From JANXVV01 sp038230975 (GTDB lineage: Bacteria > Planctomycetota > Phycisphaerae > Tepidisphaerales > Tepidisphaeraceae): a stretch of DNA of 19,831 nucleotides. A model generated the notes under the pieces. It did no database searches, had not been told where the DNA came from, and was given only the letters and a program-made list of their open reading frames with translations. Every line of letters begins with the position of its first letter. The first letter of the stretch is position 1. The stretch is from positions 1 through 19,831 of the forward strand of contig JBBRMF010000074.1 in the NCBI GenBank assembly GCA_038230975.1, read 5' to 3'. Below, piece by piece: positions 14,295-19,831 of the stretch. The translations under genes and the position numbers were made by a program.

Positions 14295-15086
14295 ATGTCT
14301 TCCAACTCTCAGCCTACAACAGCCCTCATCACCGGTGCCTCGGGCGGCATCGGCTTGGATCTTGCGAGGCTACTCGCCGCCGACGGAACGAACCTGATTC
14401 TCGTCGCGCGCAATTCGGAGAAATTAGGCGAGATTGCCGGTGACCTGCGGGCGAAAAACAAAATCGACGCGGTGGAGAGTCCGATCGATCTGGCGGACGC
14501 GGCAGCGCCGGAAGAGCTGTATCATCTGCTGGAAGAGCGAGGAATTGGCGTTGATATTCTTGTGAACAATGCCGGCTTCGGGACGCATGGATTGTTTGCT
14601 GAGTCAGACCCGCAGGCCGAATTGCAGATGCTGCAAGTCAATATCATCGCGCTGACACATCTCACGCGGCTGTTTTTGCCGAATATGATTGCGAATCGAC
14701 ATGGGCGTATTTTGAACGTTGCCAGCACGGCGGCGTTTCAACCGGGGCCGTTTATGGCCGGGTACTATGCCAGTAAGGCGTTCGTGCTTTCGTTTAGTGA
14801 AGCGATTGCGTCGGAACTCAAGGATAGTGGAGTGACGGTCACGGCGCTTTGCCCGGGTCCGACCGATACCGGTTTTCAGAAGCGCGCGGGCGTTGAAAAC
14901 AGTCGGCTTTTTAAATCGAATACCATGTCCAGCGCTGACGTGGCGAGGATCGGCTATCAGGGGATGCTTAAAGGTAAGCGGGTGGTCATTACTGGCTTCA
15001 AGAACAAAACTCTTGCGTTCGCGACGCGCCTCGCACCACGCAATGTGGTGACCGCGATCGCGCGGAAGCTCAATGGTTCTCGCTGA
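14295..15086 (+). CDS. Short-chain dehydrogenase/reductase (SDR)
   Basis: This NAD(P)-dependent oxidoreductase of the classical SDR family has 263 residues. The cofactor motif TGASGGIG spans residues 13-20, and NNAG spans 91-94. Catalytic Ser144 lies in NVASTAAF, and Tyr157 with Lys161 in GYYASKAF. The sequence PGPTDTGFQKRA follows the catalytic region as in DltE/YqjQ-like SDRs. Arg39 after the second strand (LVARN) favours NADP. The substrate is unknown. ATG 14295 is chosen because it lies 12 residues ahead of the glycine motif; GGAAGG lies about 11 nt upstream. The 3' end overlaps the convergent globin gene by 17 nt. Confidence 0.93.
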   Translation: MSSNSQPTTALITGASGGIGLDLARLLAADGTNLILVARNSEKLGEIAGDLRAKNKIDAVESPIDLADAAAPEELYHLLEERGIGVDILVNNAGFGTHGLFAESDPQAELQMLQVNIIALTHLTRLFLPNMIANRHGRILNVASTAAFQPGPFMAGYYASKAFVLSFSEAIASELKDSGVTVTALCPGPTDTGFQKRAGVENSRLFKSNTMSSADVARIGYQGMLKGKRVVITGFKNKTLAFATRLAPRNVVTAIARKLNGSR

Positions 15087-15462
15087 CGGCGTTCATCATG
15101 AACGTGGCGGTGGTCGCGAAGAACGGGCGCAGGATCGCGTCGGCCGCCGGGGGTAAGGCGACTTCATCGAGCGCTGCCGACATCAATTTCATCCATCTTT
15201 CACGAGCCTGGAAATCGACTTTGAACGGAGCGTGACGCATTCTCAGGCGGGGATGCCCCCTTTGTTCGGAGTAGGTGGCGGGTCCGCCGAATCGCTGGAT
15301 AAGAAATCCGCGCAATCTGGCTTCAGCCCCGGCAAAATCCTGTCCGGGATACATGGGCCCGAGCAGGTCATCCGAAGGGATACGACGATAAAACGCGGCC
15401 ACCAATCGCGTGAAGCCTTCTTCACCGATGATTCCAAAAAGTTGCGTGTCCAATAGATCCAT
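15070..15462 (-). CDS. Group II truncated haemoglobin
   Basis: This haem protein of 130 residues, with the 2-over-2 globin fold, is thought to handle O2, NO or reactive oxygen. Tyr25 in AAFYRRI is the distal B10 residue. His77 in LRMRHAPFKVD is the proximal F8 haem ligand, within the group-II-like R-x-R-H-x-P-F motif. Trp90 in ARERWMKLM is the conserved G8 tryptophan of group II. The haem-proximal GPMYPG and FGGPATYSEQRG segments also match the family. ATG 15462 places the A helix normally. The 3' end overlaps the convergent SDR gene. No other NO-response gene is adjacent. Confidence 0.92.
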   Translation of the reverse strand: MDLLDTQLFGIIGEEGFTRLVAAFYRRIPSDDLLGPMYPGQDFAGAEARLRGFLIQRFGGPATYSEQRGHPRLRMRHAPFKVDFQARERWMKLMSAALDEVALPPAADAILRPFFATTATFMMNAVSENH

Positions 15463-15550
15463 TGATTCATTCTAACCGCTGATTGAAACAACGGCAGGGC
15501 GATCGATTGTGTATTGGAACATGTTCTGGGCCATTAACGCGGAATGGAAG

Positions 15551-16426
15551 ATGAAGAATATTTTATTGACGGATGGCAGAAACCGACGCAAGTATACATT
15601 TGTCCGGTTTGTCGCGGTTTCAGTCGTGATTGCGGGAATTGCGCTGATACATTCGATATCCGTCGCGGCGGAAGACAAAAAGAAGGATGAAAAAAAGGAG
15701 GTGCCTCGTCTGATTGGTGTGACGCCATTCATTCTAATGCGTGGGACAACTACCACGGTGCGTATCACCGGGGCAAATCTGGCGGATACGAATGCGGTCC
15801 GCCTGGAAGGTGAGGCAGGGGCGATCAAAGCCGTGATCAAGTCGCACGGCAAGATGGCGGGGGACAAGAAGGGCGATCCGGCAAAAGTGGGGGACTCGCA
15901 GGTTGAGTTGGAAATCAACGTGCCAGCGGACGCATCCGTCGAAGGTATTTCATTCATCCTGTCGGCGAAGGGGGGTGATACGCCGCCTCGATCGCTGGTT
16001 GTTCTGAGTCCAAGTTCGGTGATTGAGGAAAAAGAGCCGAACGGAGGATTCCGGGAGTCTCAGGAAATTGAGCGCGGGAAAACCGTTCGCGGTACGATCT
16101 CGGACGCGACGGATGTCGACGTCTATTCATTTCACGGCAAGGCGGGGGAGAAGATCGTCGCGGAAGTGGATGCAGCGCGACATGGTTCATCACTCGACTC
16201 GCTTCTTACGCTCTATAGCAGCAAGGGAAATACCCTCGCCAGCAACGATGACAGTGAGGTCGGGGCCGATTCGATTCTTCGGGTAAAGCTGCCCTCAGAC
16301 GGCGTGTACTATCTAAGTGTTTCCGACGCGCAGGGTACGGGAAGTCCGGCCCATCAGTATTTGCTGCATTTCAAAGATGGTGAGGCATCGACCCAGCCTG
16401 CGGCCGCTGCAAAATCGAAGAGTTAA
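15551..16426 (+). CDS. Secreted protein with PPC (pre-peptidase C-terminal) domain
   Basis: An exported protein of unknown function. From ATG 15551 (GGAA 6 nt upstream) the N-terminus has basic residues (GRNRRKY), a hydrophobic stretch (VAVSVVIAGIALIHSISV) and a likely signal-peptidase site at VAA-ED. A lysine-rich linker (DKKKDEKKE) follows. Next is an Ig/IPT-like domain, with PRLIGVTPFILMRGTTTTV and ITGANLADTNAV (about residues 50-150). The C-terminal domain (about 160-280) has EKEPNGGF, GTISDATDVDVYSFHGKAGE, DSLLTLYSSKGNTLASNDD and GVYYLSVSDA, the standard PPC pattern. PPC domains usually sit on secreted enzymes, but no catalytic domain is present here. Upstream in-frame starts exist (15509 GTG, 15521 ATG) but would place extra residues before a normal signal peptide. 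Confidence 0.82.
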   Translation: MKNILLTDGRNRRKYTFVRFVAVSVVIAGIALIHSISVAAEDKKKDEKKEVPRLIGVTPFILMRGTTTTVRITGANLADTNAVRLEGEAGAIKAVIKSHGKMAGDKKGDPAKVGDSQVELEINVPADASVEGISFILSAKGGDTPPRSLVVLSPSSVIEEKEPNGGFRESQEIERGKTVRGTISDATDVDVYSFHGKAGEKIVAEVDAARHGSSLDSLLTLYSSKGNTLASNDDSEVGADSILRVKLPSDGVYYLSVSDAQGTGSPAHQYLLHFKDGEASTQPAAAAKSKS

Positions 16427-16486
16427 CGCCAAGGCGCGAAGAATGAACGAATTCCATTTTTTCGCTGGATATCGTATCGTGCGGCA

Positions 16487-17230
16487 ATGTCATCTCCTCA
16501 TGTGATCGTGGTTGAAAATGCTGAAGCAGTGGCGCACGGTGCCTTGCGTTTTTTCGTGGCGGCTGCGGAACGGGCGATTGCCGAGAAGGGTTCTTTTTCC
16601 GTGGCGCTGGCCGGTGGAAATACCCCGAAAATGCTCTATCATTTGTTAGCCAAAGGACCGGCGACGCAACCTAAAGAATGGCCGTTCGACTGGGAAAAGG
16701 TTCTCGTCTTTTTTGGCGATGAGCGATGCGTTCCCCCGGAGCACGCGGATAGCAATTTTCGGTTGGCGGATGAAGAATTATTGTCGAAAGTGCCAATCCC
16801 TCAGAAGAATATTTTTCGCATGCGGGGGGAGATCGAACCCGATGAAGCAGCCAGGGAGTATGGCCTTAACCTAAAGGAAACATTTGGCGAAGGCGGTTTG
16901 GACTTCGTGTTGCTGGGCATGGGTGCGGACGGTCACACGGCATCGCTTTTCCCGAATTCACCTGCATTGCTCGAAACAAAACATCGCTGCGTGGCGCATT
17001 TCGTTGAAAACTCAACGACTGGCAAAAGTTGGCGTATCACACTGACGGCTCCCTTTTTGAACCAGAGTGCGGAAATCCTCATCATGGTGACCGGTGAAGA
17101 AAAAGCGGCGGTCTTTAAAGCGATAATGACCGGTCCGGGTGACCCGTCCCGATTGCCGATGCAGATGATCCATCCCGTTGGAAAGCTCGTCTGGATGGTA
17201 GACAAATCTGCGTATTCCTTAATGAAATAG
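16487..17230 (+). CDS. pgl: 6-phosphogluconolactonase
   Basis: Pgl hydrolyses 6-phosphogluconolactone to 6-phosphogluconate, the second step of the oxidative pentose phosphate pathway. The product has 247 residues, normal for the DevB/SOL family. Motifs are SVALAGGNTPKMLYHLL (residues 37-53), VLVFFGDERCVPPEHADSN (72-90, with the GDER signature), LLGMGADGHTASLFPN (142-157, the family signature) and the C-terminal WRITLTAPFLNQSAEI. ATG 16487 is preceded only by a weak purine stretch. Neither glucose-6-phosphate dehydrogenase nor 6-phosphogluconate dehydrogenase is adjacent, so the pathway genes are scattered. Confidence 0.95.
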   Translation: MSSPHVIVVENAEAVAHGALRFFVAAAERAIAEKGSFSVALAGGNTPKMLYHLLAKGPATQPKEWPFDWEKVLVFFGDERCVPPEHADSNFRLADEELLSKVPIPQKNIFRMRGEIEPDEAAREYGLNLKETFGEGGLDFVLLGMGADGHTASLFPNSPALLETKHRCVAHFVENSTTGKSWRITLTAPFLNQSAEILIMVTGEEKAAVFKAIMTGPGDPSRLPMQMIHPVGKLVWMVDKSAYSLMK

Positions 17231-17241
17231 AGTTTCCCACC

Positions 17242-17270
17242 TTGGCAATTGTGCGCACAACCACTAGATT
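17242..17270 (+). promoter_or_regulatory. Promoter with internal 12-bp palindrome, upstream of the methyltransferase
   Basis: TTGGCA (17242-17247) and TAGATT (17265-17270) are exactly 17 bp apart. Between them, TTGTGCGCACAA (17249-17260) is a perfect palindrome, positioned so that a bound dimer would block RNA polymerase. Confidence 0.6.
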
Positions 17271-17300
17271 ACGTTATCGATTTAGGGAAGGCGGTTTGTG

Positions 17301-17990
17301 ATGCGCGAAGTGATGCAGGAAGCAAGCACTAAGAAGATCTACGACATCCAGTCGTCATTTTATGATGGCACGTTCGGACGGCTTGTCCGCCGACGCGTCG
17401 AGAGCGCCATTTCGCACATGAATATCACCGAGACGGACCGGGTGCTCGATTTGGGGATCGGCACCGGCCAATCGCTGAATTTTTATCCCACGTTCGGGCG
17501 CATTGTCGGAATCGATCTATCGACCGGCATGCTACGGCAGTGCAGCAAAAAGATTGATGAACGCGGTCTATCGCATGCGACTTTGCTTCAAGCCGATGCG
17601 ATGCGATTACCCTTTGCGGATGATTCATTTGATCATGTCTTTATCAGCCATGTGATCAGTGTGGTCAGCGACCCGATTAAACTCGTGGTTGAAGCACAGC
17701 GCGTGGCCAAACCCGGCGCTCGCATCGTGCTGCTGAATCATTTCCAAAGCACGAATCGATTTATCGCTTTGGTTGAAAAATGGTTATGCCCACTGTGTAC
17801 CAAGCTGGGCTGGCGTTCGGATCTTCCGCTGCAGGATTTGATTCGTGAAACGGGTCTGGAGATTGATTACCGGTACAAGCTGGAAAGTATCGATCTTTGG
17901 GAAACGGTTGTGGTGACGAATAACAAATCGGCGGTGAATCCATCAGGTCGTCGAAAAATTAAAAAGCGATTGCCCGTGCTGGCAGCGTAG
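17301..17990 (+). CDS. SAM-dependent methyltransferase, PmtA/UbiE-like
   Basis: This class I methyltransferase has 229 residues. Motif I is VLDLGIGTGQSLNFYP (residues 48-63), motif II is GIDLSTGML, and LLQADAMRLPFADDSFDHVF and RVAKPGARIVLLNHF are the next conserved blocks. The pattern G-x-G-T-G-x-S-L-x-x-Y-P and the NHF segment resemble Rhodobacter-type phosphatidylethanolamine N-methyltransferase (PmtA). A role in phosphatidylcholine or a related lipid is therefore plausible, but UbiE-like or other substrates cannot be excluded. ATG 17301 is chosen over GTG 17298; GGAAGG lies 10 nt upstream. The C-terminus is basic (GRRKIKKR). Its own promoter separates it from pgl. Confidence 0.85.
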   Translation: MREVMQEASTKKIYDIQSSFYDGTFGRLVRRRVESAISHMNITETDRVLDLGIGTGQSLNFYPTFGRIVGIDLSTGMLRQCSKKIDERGLSHATLLQADAMRLPFADDSFDHVFISHVISVVSDPIKLVVEAQRVAKPGARIVLLNHFQSTNRFIALVEKWLCPLCTKLGWRSDLPLQDLIRETGLEIDYRYKLESIDLWETVVVTNNKSAVNPSGRRKIKKRLPVLAA

Positions 17991-18001
17991 GGGCGGCCGG
18001 T

Positions 18002-18086
18002 GAGTCGGCCGGCTAGGAACTCCGACCGGCTCCATCAAGGCCAAATCAAAATATTTCCCACGAAGGTATACGAAAAGACACGAAGG
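18002..18086. repeat. Imperfect hairpin and short direct repeats between convergent genes
   Basis: GAGTCGGCCGG (18002-18012) can pair with CCGACCGGCTC (18022-18032) through one G-U and one mismatch, with a 9-nt loop and no T run. Further on, CACGAAGG occurs at 18059-18066 and 18079-18086, a 20-bp period with related sequence between. The pieces fill the gap between the methyltransferase and the lipoprotein gene. A weak transcript-end role is possible. Confidence 0.4.
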
Positions 18087-18106
18087 AATTCGTAGGCCAA
18101 TCCAGT

Positions 18107-18565
18107 TCATCGCGTTGTCGGTTTGCTGGTGGGGCGGGTCGCCGGTTGGGTGGATGGTTTTCGGGTAAACTTGCTTGATTCCAATTCGGCTTTGAGTTCC
18201 TCGGCGCGCGAAATGACCGGCCCAGGGTCAAGCGCGGCCGCCGTCTCCGGTTCCAGCTTGAAGAACAAATCGTGATGGTCTTTGACCGTTGTGGGCTGGA
18301 GTTCCATAATCAGATCGAATGGCACCCACAGGTATTTGGGCGCGACCACCCACTGATGCGTTTTAAGTGTCTGGTATCCGTCCTTGCGGACCTCGACATC
18401 GTAGTTTCCATACCAGATGAAATCTCGCGTCAGCGGTGTGCGGCCAACCTCCAAATCATTCAAGTAAATGAGCGCCCCGGGCGGGTCGGTCTTGATCGTC
18501 ATGGTCTGCTCGACGCAGCCGGTGAAGAGAAGAAAAATCGTCAGAAGTGAAATCCGTTGCGGCAT
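18107..18565 (-). CDS. PEGA-domain lipoprotein
   Basis: The 152-residue product has a short signal peptide ending in a lipobox, LLFTGC, with Cys17 as the acylated residue. A PEGA domain follows (about residues 22-75): IKTDPPGALIYLND, VGRTPLTRDFIWYGNYDVEV and RKDGYQTL. PEGA domains are small beta-barrel-like modules found in surface-associated proteins. The C-terminal 35 residues are rich in Lys, Thr, Pro and Ser (PSTQPATRPTSKPTTR), a likely cell-wall or periplasmic tether. The function is unknown. The gene stands between convergent and parallel neighbours without clear operon partners. Confidence 0.85.
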   Translation of the reverse strand: MPQRISLLTIFLLFTGCVEQTMTIKTDPPGALIYLNDLEVGRTPLTRDFIWYGNYDVEVRKDGYQTLKTHQWVVAPKYLWVPFDLIMELQPTTVKDHHDLFFKLEPETAAALDPGPVISRAEELKAELESSKFTRKPSTQPATRPTSKPTTR

Positions 18566-18609
18566 GCACAGCAGTATAGATCGGGGAATAGCCGTGACAA
18601 GCCGCAGAA

Positions 18610-19095
18610 TCAGTAGTGGAATCCATTTCCGCGAACGTGCGAAAATGGGGGTTCGTCTTTCAATAAATGACCCTGCGTGATTTCAGCGATGTACAGATCG
18701 TGATCGGCGTTGAAGTCACAGGTTTTGATCAGGTGACACTCGAGCCAGGCGATTGCGTCGCTCAAATAGATTGCGCCGTTTGGCGTGTGTCCGACGGCCA
18801 TTCCGGCGAACGGATCTTCACCCTCTGGTATGCCGCGCGCGTATTTTTTCATGAGGCTGGTGTCGGCTTTGGGGATAATCGACAGCGCCAGTGCGCCACC
18901 GGCATCGATCAGCTTTCGGATGAATCGATCTTTGGCCATCGCGATCGAGATCGCCGGGGGCGAAAACGCTGCTTGCTGGGCCCAACTGACCATCATCGCC
19001 GCCGACTGCCCCGCATGGGTGGCGGTCAGGATATAGACACCGCTGGGAATCTTACCGAGCGCTTTACCGATGGATTGTTTTGTTTCGTCAGTCAT
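18610..19095 (-). CDS. Flavin reductase-like, FMN-binding protein
   Basis: This is a flavin reductase-like domain protein of 161 residues with a split-barrel FMN-binding fold. Diagnostic segments are GKIPSGVYILTATHAGQSAA, MMVSWAQQAAFSPPAISIAM, ALSIIPKADTSLMKKYARG, WLECHLIKTCDFNADHDLYI and AEITQGHLL. The usual partner of such proteins is an NAD(P)H-dependent oxygenase or a flavodiiron protein; none is adjacent. The frame continues upstream to ATG 19194. I chose ATG 19095 because the extra 33 residues are rich in Arg and show no conservation, and the longer form would overlap the divergent gene. Confidence 0.85.
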   Translation of the reverse strand: MTDETKQSIGKALGKIPSGVYILTATHAGQSAAMMVSWAQQAAFSPPAISIAMAKDRFIRKLIDAGGALALSIIPKADTSLMKKYARGIPEGEDPFAGMAVGHTPNGAIYLSDAIAWLECHLIKTCDFNADHDLYIAEITQGHLLKDEPPFSHVRGNGFHY

Positions 19096-19149
19096 TGTTC
19101 GAGGTTCTAGCCGATTCTCGCAGAATGTGCTACGGTCACTCTTACAGAT

Positions 19150-19749
19150 ATGACCGAAGATCCGCCGAGCATTTTTCCGGAATCTGAACCTCACTTGAGC
19201 GCATCATCGCCTGAGTTGGAGGAACCGGATTCCCGCGTTTTTGTGTGCCCGCATTGTTCAAGTTTAGTGACGGTTGATCCTGGTTCGGTAGATCCGTTCC
19301 TGGTTTGTCCTTCGTGCGGCGGGCAGTTTGCGATTGGGTCGAATGACCCGGCTGACCTCGAATACGAGAGCCGGGAAACCGACCGGCGCGCGCAGAACGC
19401 GGAACTGGATGGGATGCGTATTCGGCAAGTATCGGCGCTTCGGCGCGGTGCGATCCGCGCTCGAACCTATCTGCAAATTGGTGCGGTTGTTTGTGCAACC
19501 GGCGGTATTCAGTTGGGCGTAAAGGCGGTTCAGCGAGTGCGGTATGAATCTGCTTGGGATGCGCGCACTTTCGCATTTATCGCGTTTGCAGTGGTGAGTG
19601 TTATGCTGGCGTTCTTGTTTTTCAAAAGAGCGATCGGGATGAGTCGGGAATTAAAGAAGTCTCTGCTGGATGAGCCAACCGTACCGCCGGATTTCGCGAC
19701 ATTGAGTGATGGGACTCAGCATGCGCGGGACCTGGAAGATATCCGCTAG
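19150..19749 (+). CDS. Zinc-ribbon membrane protein, unknown function
   Basis: The 199-residue protein has an N-terminal zinc ribbon: CPHC (Cys33 and Cys36) and CPSC (Cys53 and Cys56), 16 residues apart. A charged linker with an Arg- and Glu-rich helical stretch follows. Then come two membrane segments, about residues 107-125 (LQIGAVVCATGGIQLGV) and about 141-160 (AFIAFAVVSVMLAFLFF). The C-terminal tail is acidic and cytoplasmic by the positive-inside rule. I do not recognise a named family; similar ribbon-plus-two-helix proteins are common among poorly studied planctomycete proteins. The gene diverges from the flavin reductase gene with 54 nt between starts, so the two may share control. Confidence 0.75.
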   Translation: MTEDPPSIFPESEPHLSASSPELEEPDSRVFVCPHCSSLVTVDPGSVDPFLVCPSCGGQFAIGSNDPADLEYESRETDRRAQNAELDGMRIRQVSALRRGAIRARTYLQIGAVVCATGGIQLGVKAVQRVRYESAWDARTFAFIAFAVVSVMLAFLFFKRAIGMSRELKKSLLDEPTVPPDFATLSDGTQHARDLEDIR

Positions 19750-19772
19750 TGCTTTGTCAGACTTCTAATTTA

Positions 19773-19831
19773 GGGTGCCACAGGTCGCGGTACTCCGAGA
19801 CCTGTGCCTCGGACCCGCACCGCACAGGTCT
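19773..19831 (+). repeat. Long hairpin repeat, copy 3 (cut by the window end)
   Basis: The left arm GGGTGCCACAGGTCGCGG and onward is identical to that of copy 2 for the first 35 nt. The loop differs (CTCGGACCCGCACC), and the right arm GCACAGGTCT is cut off at the window edge. It starts 24 nt after the stop of the zinc-ribbon gene and has the same orientation as copy 2, so any tail would lie beyond the window. Confidence 0.8.

Noticed and set aside
1..19831. A defence system, prophage or biosynthetic cluster
   Set aside because: Apart from the IS66 fragment and the RAYT gene, all recognised genes are metabolic, regulatory or structural. No nuclease, toxin-antitoxin, phage or synthase genes were seen.

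Overview
The window is a moderately GC-rich stretch of bacterial chromosome, mostly housekeeping and accessory metabolic genes with a few mobile-element traces. I lean towards a planctomycete-type bacterium. The reasons are the RAYT-like transposase, whose sequence style I associate with planctomycetes, the short zinc-ribbon and PPC-domain proteins, the sparse operons, and the hairpin repeats left between genes. This placement is inference; no rRNA or marker gene here settles it.

Layout. Positions 1-420 hold the 3' end of a broken IS66-type transposase and a short opposing ORF that runs into it. A minus-strand tRNA-Ala (anticodon CGC) follows, with its own promoter and a strong terminator. 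Next come argG (arginine synthesis) and a large two-part protein with a propeller-like C-terminal half, whose coding frame probably starts at a CTG upstream of its first ATG. A forward group then encodes a YqjM-type old yellow enzyme, an XdhC/CoxI-family protein and a MocA/MobA-like nucleotidyltransferase. The last two overlap and look like molybdenum-cofactor insertion and maturation factors, but no molybdoenzyme is in view.

From 7.1 to 10 kb there is a minus-strand operon: a TetR-family repressor, an AarF/UbiB (ABC1) atypical kinase and a small polytopic membrane protein. It is led by a clear promoter whose -10 box overlaps a palindrome, which suggests autoregulation. ychF (possibly leaderless), miaA and a class II fructose-bisphosphate aldolase follow on the plus strand. 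After the aldolase terminator sits a RAYT/IS200-like Y1 transposase with an irregular 5' end, then an SDR oxidoreductase that overlaps, tail to tail, a group II truncated haemoglobin. The last part holds a secreted PPC-domain protein, 6-phosphogluconolactonase, a PmtA/UbiE-like methyltransferase with a palindrome inside its promoter, a PEGA-domain lipoprotein, a flavin reductase-like protein and a zinc-ribbon membrane protein.

The most notable structure not explained by genes is a family of long hairpin repeats (three copies, one cut by the window end). Each lies just 3' of a gene, and the two complete copies carry a conserved 36-nt tail on one side. The co-resident RAYT-like transposase makes a REP/RAYT relationship a testable idea. 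A second scattered signal is the octamer GCGATCGC, found seven times. I see no defence island, CRISPR array or biosynthetic cluster.
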